A stretch of 64,000 nucleotides of DNA from contig NZ_OY763408.1 of assembly GCF_963667405.1 (NCBI RefSeq), forward strand, positions 2,441,757 through 2,505,756, given 5' to 3'. Every line of letters begins with the position of its first letter. The stretch's first letter is position 1. Under the pieces are notes generated by a model. The model was not told where the DNA came from. It did no database searches and saw only the letters and a program-made list of their open reading frames with translations. The position numbers and the translations under genes are program-made. This document shows, piece by piece, positions 49,201 to 57,503 of the stretch. Source of the DNA: an uncultured Sphaerochaeta sp. GTDB taxonomy: Bacteria > Spirochaetota > Spirochaetia > Sphaerochaetales > Sphaerochaetaceae.

Positions 49201-49673
49201 GGTGCAGTCTCCAATACCCGCAATGATACCGTGAGCGGAGAGGCTGTTCAAGAAAGGGAGGTTTGATCTGTGGCAGGAAATAGTTTTTAGGGTTGTACCC
49301 TGAAAAAGTATCGAGAAACAGGAAGTTTTTCGGGGTATAGACAGAAAAACTATCCGCTCATTAGACTCTGCCTACAGATTTTGGATTCAGCCTCTGTTGA
49401 GAGGCTTCGACATACCTTGATTGTCTCCAGATAAGCTCTGCGAAGGATATTTCGTCGATAGAGGAGGAGAACGTTGCTTTCCGCTGTTTGCAAGAGCTTT
49501 TTAGAAGTTTCCTACCTCAAGATTTGAATTCGATCTTTGGGCATTAAGGAAGAACATGCCTGGGAATACCATCTGCAATTCTTGTTAAGATTCTTTGTCC
49601 TAATAATTATAAAGAGAATATTTACATTATTCCATGCTTTTAAAAGCCATTTACTCGTGAAAACACTTTTTTA
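49201..49673. other. Divergent intergenic region
   Basis: This stretch lies between the permease (minus) and the RloA gene (plus). It contains tandem palindromes at 49282-49352, a GCCTCT/AGAGGC hairpin with a four-base loop at 49390-49405, and an AT-rich part before the RloA promoter. No gene seen. Confidence 0.6.
49282..49352. promoter_or_regulatory. Two tandem palindromic elements upstream of the permease
   Basis: Copy one has the arms AGTTTTT and AAAAAGT around AGGGT-TGT-ACCCT, centre about 49295. Copy two has AGTTTTTC and GAAAAACT, centre about 49337, and a middle GGGGTATAG. The copies are about 42 bases apart, four helical turns. They could be binding sites for a regulator of the permease gene, or RNA hairpins in its leader. 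Confidence 0.45.
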
Positions 49674-49702
49674 TTGACTTTCCGGACATAACAAACTATT
49701 CT
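49674..49702 (+). promoter_or_regulatory. Strong sigma70 promoter for the RloA-RloB pair
   Basis: TTGACT (49674-49679), exactly 17 bases, TATTCT (49697-49702). Transcription would start near 49709, leaving a 5' leader of about 20 bases containing AGGAGG eight bases before the ATG at 49730. Confidence 0.7.
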
Positions 49703-49729
49703 ATGCATGCGGGCAAGGAGGAAACAAAG

Positions 49730-51082
49730 ATGCTGATAAATTTTACCGTTTCAAATTTTAGAAGTTTCAAGGAGGAAGCATTGCTTAACCTCGCCCCGGC
49801 AAAACGAATCAGGGAAATGAGTGAGCATATCTTGCATTCTCCAGAAAACAAAGCAGTAGACGTGCTTCCTGTTTCAGTCATGTACGGGAAAAACGGCAGT
49901 GGAAAAACCACGTTCATTGATGCCCTGCAATTCATGAAGTTACGAATTACTCAAGATATCTACCCTTCTGTTACTCCTTTTCGTTTGGCAGATGAGCTGC
50001 AAGAGAGCAAACCCACCAGATTCTCAATCTTGTTCAAGTACTACGGTATTGTATACGACTATGGATTCTCCCTGCATAAAAAAACTGTACAGGAAGAGTG
50101 GCTTTCTGCCTATTTCACTTCCAAACCCAGCCTCATGTTCGAACGCTATATGGAAAATGGAAAGCCTTCGGCCACATTTGGACAGGCTCTTGTATCTGCC
50201 ACCCCAAAAGGAAAAGGTTTTCTTGGTTTTATCATGCAAGGCATTAAGCCCGAAGAACTTTTCCTTCGTGAAGCTGTGAAGAGAAACGTCAGTATTCTTG
50301 CACCAATTGTTGATTGGTTTTCTGACCATTGCTTTATCATCAAGCCAGAAAGCACAGTGCAAGCACTTGAGCTCATACTTCACGATCAGACTGAAACACT
50401 TAATAAAATGAATGAGCGTATCAAAGAAATGGATCTTGATGTTGATGCCCTGAGCTCAGTACGCACACCGTTTGATGTTGAGAAGTTTTGTTCTCGCCTC
50501 GGAGATACTGAAGCAGAACAGTACCGGTCAATATTTGAAGAATTGCAAATTGGTCAAGCCGTGACACTGAGTGATGAATTTGCACATCCAAATGGAGTTG
50601 TCAGGAAAACTGCAGAAGGGTTTGATATGGTTAAACTTGAAGCAGGTTATACGAGACAGGATGGGAAGAATATACAGTTTGACATGGCTTTGGCTTCCAG
50701 CGGAATGAACAGGATGATCCACTTACTGCCTGCTTTGGATCTTATCCACGGGGAAGACACTGTCTTTGTAATTGATGAATTGGAGAGAAGTCTTCATACA
50801 CTGCTTGCCCAATACTTCATCAAGAACTTCATCTCTGAGACTACCAATGCTCAGAAAGGAAACCAACTCATCTTTAGTACACACGATACCAATCTACTGG
50901 ATGCAAATTTGTTTCGTAGTGATGAGATTTGGCTCATAGAAAAGGATCAGGAACATGCAAGCCATCTTTGTAATCTTGTCGAGTTCAAGCTTACAACAGG
51001 ATTGAATTATGAAAAAGGATACCTAAACGGAAGATTTGGAGCGATACCAGTCTTTCACGGGGATACACTGAGGATACATTGA
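49730..51082 (+). CDS. AbiL-type AAA ATPase (RloA-like)
   Basis: A 450-residue ABC-fold ATPase of the OLD/RecF-like AAA group. The N-terminus INFTVSNFRSFKEE is typical for these proteins; Walker A is MYGKNGSGKTT near residue 50, the Walker B is FVIDELERSLHT near residue 346, and the His-switch is STHDTNLLD near residue 388. Together with the RloB gene one base downstream it forms the pair known as AbiL from lactococcal phage resistance and RloAB in restriction islands. I placed the start at 49730 (MLINF) because AGGAGG is eight bases before it; a start nine codons earlier lacks a site. The mechanism is not known to me in detail. Confidence 0.85.
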   Translation: MLINFTVSNFRSFKEEALLNLAPAKRIREMSEHILHSPENKAVDVLPVSVMYGKNGSGKTTFIDALQFMKLRITQDIYPSVTPFRLADELQESKPTRFSILFKYYGIVYDYGFSLHKKTVQEEWLSAYFTSKPSLMFERYMENGKPSATFGQALVSATPKGKGFLGFIMQGIKPEELFLREAVKRNVSILAPIVDWFSDHCFIIKPESTVQALELILHDQTETLNKMNERIKEMDLDVDALSSVRTPFDVEKFCSRLGDTEAEQYRSIFEELQIGQAVTLSDEFAHPNGVVRKTAEGFDMVKLEAGYTRQDGKNIQFDMALASSGMNRMIHLLPALDLIHGEDTVFVIDELERSLHTLLAQYFIKNFISETTNAQKGNQLIFSTHDTNLLDANLFRSDEIWLIEKDQEHASHLCNLVEFKLTTGLNYEKGYLNGRFGAIPVFHGDTLRIH

Positions 51083-51083
51083 T

Positions 51084-51725
51084 ATGCCAAGTAGAGTTAC
51101 CAGAACAGCCCCACAATTTCAAAGGATTGTTAAGCCCTATCGTGATGCATTTATGATACTTATTGCATCCGAGGGACAAAAGACAGAAGAACTGTATTTC
51201 TCATTTCCATTCCTTTCTCATAGAAGAGTAAAAATCCTTCCAATTCCTTCTCAAGATGGCTGTTCCGCTCCTGCTTACGTACTCGATAACCTGAAGAATA
51301 CTGCAAAACAACTTGATCTAGGCAAGCAAGATCGCCTTTGGTTGGCAATTGATAGAGATAGATGGAAAGAGCAACAAATCAGGGAAGTAATGGGGAAAAA
51401 AATCAGAAATATACCAATCAAAGTGGCTCTGAGCAACCCCTGCTTTGAGCTTTGGCTCTATCTGCATTTTGCGCCTATGCCAGCAGAACCAATGCAAAGC
51501 TCACAAGAAATGGAATCAAAGTTGAGAACAGTCAAGGGCTCCTATTCCAAGACTTCATTGAAGGCGGAAGAATTTGAACCCGGACTAGTCAATGCAATGG
51601 AAGAAGCAGAAAAAACTTCGACAGACAGCGATGGAATACCGAACAATCCAGGAACACATGTGCATCGTATCCTAAAAGAAATCAAAGATTTGAAAACAAA
51701 GGAAGATGGTATCCCGTGCACTTGA
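51084..51725 (+). CDS. RloB-like protein
   Basis: A 213-residue soluble protein. IASEGQKTEELYF near residues 27-40 and DRLWLAIDRDRW near 80-92 carry acidic residues as in Toprim-like nucleases, and the hallmark SNPCFELWLYLHF is at about 116-128. This S-NP-FE-WL--HF segment defines the RloB family. It follows the ATPase by one base, so the two are co-expressed, and together they are the two-gene layout of AbiL-type defence. Whether it cuts nucleic acid is inference from the fold. Confidence 0.85.
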   Translation: MPSRVTRTAPQFQRIVKPYRDAFMILIASEGQKTEELYFSFPFLSHRRVKILPIPSQDGCSAPAYVLDNLKNTAKQLDLGKQDRLWLAIDRDRWKEQQIREVMGKKIRNIPIKVALSNPCFELWLYLHFAPMPAEPMQSSQEMESKLRTVKGSYSKTSLKAEEFEPGLVNAMEEAEKTSTDSDGIPNNPGTHVHRILKEIKDLKTKEDGIPCT

Positions 51726-51796
51726 ATGAATGTACAGGCAAATCACAACAATCCCTACAAACACAAAAACAAAACCAGTAGTTTCCATCAGGAATT

Positions 51797-51802
51797 TATA
51801 AT
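51797..51802 (+). promoter_or_regulatory. Consensus -10 immediately before the regulator gene
   Basis: TATAAT lies only 12 bases before the ATG at 51815. If it is used, transcription starts at about 51809-51811 and the transcript would have almost no leader and no Shine-Dalgarno. No good -35 is present 17 bases upstream. Confidence 0.4.
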
Positions 51803-51814
51803 ATACTCAGACCT

Positions 51815-52738
51815 ATGAGCCAGAAAATCCTCTTTGCCGGACCTGATGAAGTGCAAACCATCGCACGCGCCTTGGATTCAGAGTTGCGCCTGCAGATGAT
51901 ACACCTCCTGCAAAACTCCAACATGAACATCAAGCAGCTCTGCGCTGCCCTTCAGATTCCCCAATCGACCTGTACTGCCAACATCCAGATCCTGGAGAAA
52001 GCCAATATTGTGGAGACCAAACAACTCCCTGCCCAGAGCAGAGGAGTCCAGAAGCTCTGTTCCCTCAAGTATGAAAAGCTGATGGTAACCCTCATCAATC
52101 CGGCAAATGCGAACAACACCAGCAGAATCGAGACGGAAATGCCTATCGGTCTCTTTTCCGACTACTCGGTCACTGTACCGTGCGGCATGCTCTCCGACAC
52201 CGGGCTCATCGGTTACTACGACTCGACATCGTCCTTTCTTGACCCTGGGCGGGCAAGTGCAAGCCTCATCTGGTTTTCCTATGGCTATCTGGAGTATCGG
52301 TTCCCCAAGAATTTCGAACCCTCGTCCACAATTGAGAGCATCACCTTCAGTGCCGAAGTCTGCTCGGAGTATCCCGGTCACAACAACGAGTGGCCCAGTG
52401 ACATCACCCTGTGGATCAACGACAAGGAGATTGGAACCTGGACAAGCCCCGGGGACATGGGAGGCGTACGCGGCCTGCTGACCCCCTCCTGGTGGAACAC
52501 CAACGACAGCCAATCCGGCTTTCTCAAAAGTTGGCTTGTTACCACCACCGGCTCTTTCATGGATGGAAAAAAGCTCTCATCCATCACCGTGGATGCCTTG
52601 GACATCAATGCAGCAAGCTCCATCACCATCCGTATCGGGGTGAAGGAGCATGCCAAAAACAGAGGGGGCATCAATATCTTCGGTTCAAAATTCGGCAACC
52701 ACGCCCAGGACCTGAAACTCTGCATCCAACTCAGCTGA
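51815..52738 (+). CDS. ArsR-like winged-helix regulator with large C-terminal domain
   Basis: A 307-residue regulator. Residues 1 to about 90 are a winged helix-turn-helix: ALDSELRLQMIHLLQ, then IKQLCAALQIPQSTCTANIQIL as the recognition unit. Residues about 110-307 form a beta-rich domain with many aromatic and Asp/Asn residues (LWINDKEIGTWTSPGDMGG, PSWWNTNDSQSG, INIFGSKFGNHAQD), which looks like a jelly-roll or carbohydrate-binding module. Such regulators occur beside sugar-utilisation genes in Firmicutes and spirochaetes. The gene faces the sugar operon that follows on the opposite strand, ends 12 bases from it, and probably regulates it. No cysteine metal site of ArsR is seen. Confidence 0.78.
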   Translation: MSQKILFAGPDEVQTIARALDSELRLQMIHLLQNSNMNIKQLCAALQIPQSTCTANIQILEKANIVETKQLPAQSRGVQKLCSLKYEKLMVTLINPANANNTSRIETEMPIGLFSDYSVTVPCGMLSDTGLIGYYDSTSSFLDPGRASASLIWFSYGYLEYRFPKNFEPSSTIESITFSAEVCSEYPGHNNEWPSDITLWINDKEIGTWTSPGDMGGVRGLLTPSWWNTNDSQSGFLKSWLVTTTGSFMDGKKLSSITVDALDINAASSITIRIGVKEHAKNRGGINIFGSKFGNHAQDLKLCIQLS

Positions 52739-52757
52739 TGCAAACAAGCATCAGCTG
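52732..52757. terminator. Shared hairpin between convergent stop codons
   Basis: CAGCTGATGC (52732-52741), six bases AAACAA, then GCATCAGCTG (52748-52757): a perfect ten-base stem that spans both the regulator stop (52736-52738) and the GH2 stop (52751-52753). It could end transcription in both directions, though no long U-run follows on either side. Confidence 0.6.
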
Positions 52758-54502
52758 GTGATGATGCTCCGGATTTCCTCAGGACTGCATTTTGCACTTC
52801 GATCAATGCGCAAAAGCCCATTCACCTCCTGCATCACATCCGTAAGCTGGGTGTAGCAGAAGCCTTGGATCTCCTTCTTTGACCGAATCGCAGTGATCAG
52901 GCTTCTCAGACGGCTGAGAAACTGCCGCTCATCCTCCACCCCTCCGGCATACCCCCAATGGCTTCCCACCATATCGGCATTGAAGGCGATGCCTCCGAAC
53001 TCGGTGACCATGATGGGCTGGTTTGCAAACGAGTATCCTGAGGCATAGATCATGCGCCCCTGGACAGTCCCTTCCAGCAATGACTCAAGATCCTTCCAGA
53101 CATGGGAGAAACGCTCGCCATCGGGAATATAGTCATGCACTCCGCACAGGTCACTGCTCACCTGCTCCCACCCATCATTGGTGTTCACCATCCGGCTTCC
53201 ATCCAGCATCTTCACCAGATGGTAGAGCGCTACAGCGAAGCGTTGCTGTTCCTCATTGGCGTAGATATTGCGCACCCCCCACGATTCATTGAGGGGAACC
53301 CAGCAGATGATGCAGGGATGGTTCCTATCGCGTTCAATGAACGCAGTCAGGCTCTCGATGCTCAGCTGCCTCGCCACCGGGTTGAAACTGTAGGTGCTGG
53401 GTAGTTCGGCCCACACCACCAGGCCCAAAACATCGGCCCAATAGTAGAACCTGCTGTCCTCAATCTTCTGGTGCAACCGCACCCCGTTGAAGCCCATCTG
53501 CTTGATGCGCTCAATATCCTGCTTGAACGCCTCATCGGATGGGGCTGTCAGCAACGTCTCCTCCCAGTATGCCTGGTCGAGTACCAAGCGCTGGTAGAAG
53601 GGTTTGTTGTTCAGCAGCACGTGCCCATCGCGAATGGATATCTTGCGCATGCCAAAGTAAGCGTGCACCTCATCGACCTGTTGGTCGCAAGCAAGCGTAA
53701 AGTCGATGTCATAGAGGGAAGGCCGCTCCGGTGTCCAGTAGTGAATCTCATCGATATAGTCATCCTCCAGAACCGGAATCTTCCACTGCGAAGTCTGTTC
53801 ATGCATGCTCAGCACAGCATGTTGGACACACACCCCTCCCTTGGAAAGATCGACCGTCAAGGAACAAGGCTGGTAAGGTTTCCTGTTGAGGATAACGCGC
53901 ATGGAAAGCATTGAGGTATCAATATCGCTTTCCAGCTCAAAGGAGCTGATATGCACTTCTGGCCGTTTCTCCAACCACACCGTTTGCCAGATACCCGAGC
54001 TCGGCGTATACCAGCACCGGTCATTCTCTGTCTTCCAGTACTGCTTGCCCCGCACCTGACTGCAGTCATTGCGGTCCTCGCAGCGAACCACCACCAGATT
54101 GTCCGTTCCCGGATGGAGTGCATCAGTCACATCAAAGGAGAACGGGGTATACCCACCGCGATGACTGCCCATATACCGGCCGTTGACCCAGACCTCAGCC
54201 TCGTGGTCCACCGCAGCAAAACAGAGATAGCTTCTCAGCTTCTCTGCATCCTCTTCATACGCGACAAGACGCGAGTACCAAAAGATGGGATGATAGGAGA
54301 GGTCGGCAATGGTGGAGGCAGCACACTGATAGACAAACGGCACCACAATCTGCGTGTTTGCAAAGTCTGCTCGCTCGTACCACCGCTCCTCCTTGCCTTT
54401 GTCCTCATCGTCAAAGGCAAAATCCCACACCCCATTCAGATTCTGCCACTGGGAACGCTGGAAGTCAGGTCTTGGATACTCTGCCCGTCTTGTGTTGCTC
54501 AT
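52751..54502 (-). CDS. GH2 family glycoside hydrolase
   Basis: A 583-residue enzyme of glycoside hydrolase family 2 (beta-galactosidase/beta-glucuronidase type). The order is sugar-binding jelly roll (AVDHEAEVWVNGRYMGSHRGG near residues 90-115), an immunoglobulin-like domain, then a TIM barrel. The acid/base Glu is in VPLNESWG near residue 406 and the nucleophile Glu in VTEFGG near residue 500. The start at 54502 has AAAGGAG eight bases upstream and overlaps the GH1 stop as ATGA. It is shorter than LacZ (about 1000) and lacks its C-terminal domains. Cytoplasmic, no signal peptide. It ends the operon. Confidence 0.9.
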   Translation of the reverse strand: MSNTRRAEYPRPDFQRSQWQNLNGVWDFAFDDEDKGKEERWYERADFANTQIVVPFVYQCAASTIADLSYHPIFWYSRLVAYEEDAEKLRSYLCFAAVDHEAEVWVNGRYMGSHRGGYTPFSFDVTDALHPGTDNLVVVRCEDRNDCSQVRGKQYWKTENDRCWYTPSSGIWQTVWLEKRPEVHISSFELESDIDTSMLSMRVILNRKPYQPCSLTVDLSKGGVCVQHAVLSMHEQTSQWKIPVLEDDYIDEIHYWTPERPSLYDIDFTLACDQQVDEVHAYFGMRKISIRDGHVLLNNKPFYQRLVLDQAYWEETLLTAPSDEAFKQDIERIKQMGFNGVRLHQKIEDSRFYYWADVLGLVVWAELPSTYSFNPVARQLSIESLTAFIERDRNHPCIICWVPLNESWGVRNIYANEEQQRFAVALYHLVKMLDGSRMVNTNDGWEQVSSDLCGVHDYIPDGERFSHVWKDLESLLEGTVQGRMIYASGYSFANQPIMVTEFGGIAFNADMVGSHWGYAGGVEDERQFLSRLRSLITAIRSKKEIQGFCYTQLTDVMQEVNGLLRIDRSAKCSPEEIRSIITS

Positions 54503-55704
54503 CTTCTCGACTCCTTTGCCCCAGCTATGATCTTCCGGTACTGAGAAGCACCGCAATACTCATTGCGCTCTTGGTCCCAGAACCCAAACCTTGCCTTGAA
54601 CTGGTCCTTCGTTCCTTCCCCCACCCGATACTCCCAGTCGTACATGTCGATGACAGGGAACCAGGTGAAGCCCACAACAGGAAGCCCTGACGCATACTCA
54701 GCCAGCACGGCCTGTGAGGCCTCTCCCAGCCACTTTTCCTTCATGGCCAAGTCATCGCGCACACTGGTCTCGGTTACCATCATCGGGCAGTGGTAGCGCT
54801 CATACCGGCTATGCAGTGTGCGTATCAGATCCTCTGTCCAGAGCTGATGATTCTTCCTCACTTCCTTTCCTTCCCTATCAAGACCAATGTGCTGGAAAGA
54901 GAACTGCGGATAGAAGTTCACTCCCATGACATCGATACCGGTTCCCCTCTGGGAAAAGTAGGAGAAATCAGAGGAGGTGAAGCCGTGCTCTTTCAGAAAT
55001 GGGTAGAGCGGTTCCAGGGGGGACAAGTCTCCGGTAAGGAAGTCAAAGAACATCGACTGTACGGTAGTCTCGATGAGTGCCGTGTCAGAAAGCACAGGCT
55101 CTTCAGTCAGCGTTCCACCCGAGCACTCCACCTGTACACACGTACAGCCAGAAGCTTGCAACAGTGCAGTCTGCCTGAGCGTTCCCTTCATGATCGCCTT
55201 GTAGACGGCAAGATAGCCGTCATAATCCGAAAGGTAGGGAGGCCACTGAGCCCTACGTCCTGCAAACTCCGCTGCCGTATGCGGTTCATTGAACGGGGTT
55301 GCCATATGGATCAGGTTCCCGTACCGTTCGATGACCTTTGCTGTATACGCCTCGACATACTGCGGATAATCAGGATGGAGAAAGGAGCCCTGCATCCACA
55401 ATGGCGTGCCATAGTGCATGAGATCGAGGATGAGATCCACCTTCTGGTCTTCCACCAGATAAGGAATTGCCTGGTCGGTCCAGGACCAGTCCCAGCGGTC
55501 TTCCTCCGGCTGTACCTTGTACCAGGGGATTCCCCAGCGCAGGGCATCCACACCCAAGCTTTTTACCTTGGCAAAATCGGCCTTCCAGCTCTGGTAGTGG
55601 CCGGTGAGCTCATACTCATCCAGCGTTTTGCCCGTATGAGGATGAGGATCGGCGATAAACGTATCCTCAATGCCACAACACCAGAGAAATTGATCTGTTT
55701 TCAT
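54499..55704 (-). CDS. GH1-like beta-glycosidase
   Basis: A 401-residue TIM-barrel protein related to glycoside hydrolase family 1. The acid/base motif ATPFNEPHTA is near residue 135 and the nucleophile segment MMVTETSV near residue 333 corresponds to the family's TENG, with Asn replaced by Thr. It is shorter than the usual 450 residues. It probably acts on a beta-linked disaccharide brought in by the ABC transporter encoded upstream. It lies two bases after the MalG-like permease gene and overlaps the GH2 gene by four bases. Confidence 0.8.
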   Translation of the reverse strand: MKTDQFLWCCGIEDTFIADPHPHTGKTLDEYELTGHYQSWKADFAKVKSLGVDALRWGIPWYKVQPEEDRWDWSWTDQAIPYLVEDQKVDLILDLMHYGTPLWMQGSFLHPDYPQYVEAYTAKVIERYGNLIHMATPFNEPHTAAEFAGRRAQWPPYLSDYDGYLAVYKAIMKGTLRQTALLQASGCTCVQVECSGGTLTEEPVLSDTALIETTVQSMFFDFLTGDLSPLEPLYPFLKEHGFTSSDFSYFSQRGTGIDVMGVNFYPQFSFQHIGLDREGKEVRKNHQLWTEDLIRTLHSRYERYHCPMMVTETSVRDDLAMKEKWLGEASQAVLAEYASGLPVVGFTWFPVIDMYDWEYRVGEGTKDQFKARFGFWDQERNEYCGASQYRKIIAGAKESRR

Positions 55705-55706
55705 AC

Positions 55707-56531
55707 TTACCCCTTGATTCCACTGAGGGCGATGCCCTTGATGAAGGTCTTTTGCGCTGCCAAAAAGATGATGAGAATCGGAACAATGGAGAGCACCGCC
55801 CCCGCAAACATCGGTCCGTGTTCCATGACATGCTCACCCTGGAAGAGAGCCAAGCCCACGGGCAAAGTCTGCATCTCCACCGTATTGGTCATCAGCATGG
55901 GCCAGAGAAAGTCATTCCAGTTGTACATGAAGTGGAAGACCCCCAAGGTGGAGAGAGAAGCAACCACCACAGGTACCATGATCCTAAAGAAAATGCCTGT
56001 TTCCCCAACCCCGTCAATTCTTCCTGCATCCATCAGTTCGTTGGGAATGGAGAGAAAGGACTGGCGCATGAAATAGATGCCGAAGGCGTTGGTCAGGCGA
56101 GGCAACATCAGGCCGGCATAGGTGTTGAGTATCTGGAACTTGTTCATGATGAGGTAGAGGGGAATCATGGTGATCTGGAAGGGAACCATCATGGTCACCA
56201 GCACCAGAATGAAAAGCACCGAGGAACCTTTGAACGGGAGCTTTGCAAAAGCATACCCGGCCATGGAGTCCAACAAAAGCGAACTGAGCGTCACCCCACC
56301 TGCGAAGATGAAGGAGTTGATCAGGAACCGGAAGAAGGGGATCTGGCTGAAGAGACTCACATAGTTGCCCACCGTTACGCTGGTGGGAAAGAGTTGCTCA
56401 GGATTGCCCCTGATCAGCGCTTCAGGCTTGATGGAGGAGAATGTCATCCAGAGGAAGGGCAGCAGGAACACAAAGCCTACTACCAGAAAGGCAAGAAGCA
56501 TGGCAAGATTGGCTTTTCTTGAGAGTTTCAT
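55707..56531 (-). CDS. Sugar ABC transporter permease, MalG type
   Basis: A 274-residue inner-membrane permease with six segments and the cytoplasmic EAA loop (ELMDAGRIDGVGETGIF, about residues 165-185) that contacts the ATPase. The start codon overlaps the stop of the preceding MalF-type gene by one base (TGATG), a sign of translational coupling. Pairs with the gene just upstream. Confidence 0.92.
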   Translation of the reverse strand: MKLSRKANLAMLLAFLVVGFVFLLPFLWMTFSSIKPEALIRGNPEQLFPTSVTVGNYVSLFSQIPFFRFLINSFIFAGGVTLSSLLLDSMAGYAFAKLPFKGSSVLFILVLVTMMVPFQITMIPLYLIMNKFQILNTYAGLMLPRLTNAFGIYFMRQSFLSIPNELMDAGRIDGVGETGIFFRIMVPVVVASLSTLGVFHFMYNWNDFLWPMLMTNTVEMQTLPVGLALFQGEHVMEHGPMFAGAVLSIVPILIIFLAAQKTFIKGIALSGIKG

Positions 56532-57427
56532 CAGCTGTAATCTCCATTTCTCTCTGCAGAGCGGAACCCCTTCAGTTGGATGAGCGTCAGAACCAGGATC
56601 ATGCAGAAGAGCAGGAACGCCATGGCAGATGCATAGCCCATGTCAAAGACATTGAACCCGCGGTAGTAGATGTAGTAGACCAGCACTTCGGTGCTGAAAA
56701 GCGGCCCACCCTTGGTCATGACGTAGATCTGGTCGAACACCTGGAACGAGCTGATGAGGTTGGTGATGATGACAAAACTCATCGTCGGCATCAGCAGGGG
56801 AAGGGAGATGGAGAAGAACTGGCGCACCCTCCCCGCCCCATCGATCTCGGCCGCCTCATAGAGGCTGTCGGGGATGGAGTTGAGACCGGAAAGAATGATG
56901 ACCATGTTGAATCCGAGCCAGCGCCAGACACCGGTGAATACGACCGAGGCCATGGCTGTATCGGGGTTTCGCAAAAAGTCCTTCACCGGCAGGCCCAGAC
57001 TTCTGAGGTAGATGCTTACCAGCCCGATATCCCCATCCAGGAGAAAACGGAAGACGATGGCCACAATAGCCATGGAGGTGATGGCCGGCAAGAAGAGCAG
57101 ACTCTTGAAGAAAGCTGAGGCGGTGAACTGGTAATTGATGAAGACGGCTACCAACAACGAGCCCAAGACCAGGCTCGGCACATAGGTAAGCGTATAGACA
57201 AGGGTATTGGTGAGTGCTCGTACAAACCGTTCATCACCAAAGGCTTTTGCATAGTTGGCCAAGCCCAGAAAGTCCTTGGTGTTTCTGAGGATGTTCCAGT
57301 CATGCAGGCTCATCCACAGCGATTGTACGATTGGGTACAGAACAAAGATGCTGATCACCAGCATCGATGGCAGAACCATCCGTATCCCGGCCAGGGCGAT
57401 GGTCCGATCCATGGTTTTTTTTCGCAC
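56531..57427 (-). CDS. Sugar ABC transporter permease, MalF type
   Basis: A 298-residue permease with six hydrophobic segments and an EAA loop (SLYEAAEIDGAGRVRQFF, about residues 200-217). I keep a GTG start at 57427 because GAGGGGGGAG lies just before it; the next ATG, five codons in, is too far from that site. It forms a heterodimer with the MalG-type protein encoded after it. No ATPase gene is present in the operon; a shared MsmX/UgpC-like ATPase elsewhere is the usual solution. Confidence 0.92.
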   Translation of the reverse strand: MRKKTMDRTIALAGIRMVLPSMLVISIFVLYPIVQSLWMSLHDWNILRNTKDFLGLANYAKAFGDERFVRALTNTLVYTLTYVPSLVLGSLLVAVFINYQFTASAFFKSLLFLPAITSMAIVAIVFRFLLDGDIGLVSIYLRSLGLPVKDFLRNPDTAMASVVFTGVWRWLGFNMVIILSGLNSIPDSLYEAAEIDGAGRVRQFFSISLPLLMPTMSFVIITNLISSFQVFDQIYVMTKGGPLFSTEVLVYYIYYRGFNVFDMGYASAMAFLLFCMILVLTLIQLKGFRSAERNGDYS

Positions 57428-57456
57428 GAGCTCCCCCCTCTTTCACTCCAACAGAG

Positions 57457-57490
57457 TCGTCATATCCTGCAGCAATGCAGGACATGACGA
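57457..57490 (-). promoter_or_regulatory. Intercistronic hairpin between binding-protein and permease genes
   Basis: In the minus-strand RNA a 15-base arm (TCGTCATGTCCTGCA) and its partner (TGCAGGATATGACGA) pair perfectly but for one G-U, with a UUGC loop. It follows the binding-protein stop by 13 bases and precedes the permease ribosome site. Hairpins at this place in sugar operons stabilise the upstream message or reduce read-through, so that binding protein is made in excess. Confidence 0.7.
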
Positions 57491-57503
57491 TCACACCCAG
57501 CAA

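Noticed and set aside
49201..49380. Riboswitch or T-box in the permease leader
   Set aside because: Only the tandem palindromes are visible; I see no conserved riboswitch core or tRNA-acceptor-binding TGGNACC sequence.
49390..49405. GCCTCT-GTTG-AGAGGC hairpin as a terminator
   Set aside because: Stem of only six pairs and no run of T on either side; no gene ends here.
54790..56076. Plus-strand frame of 428 codons
   Set aside because: Antisense to the GH1 and MalG-type genes, no family features, no ribosome site.
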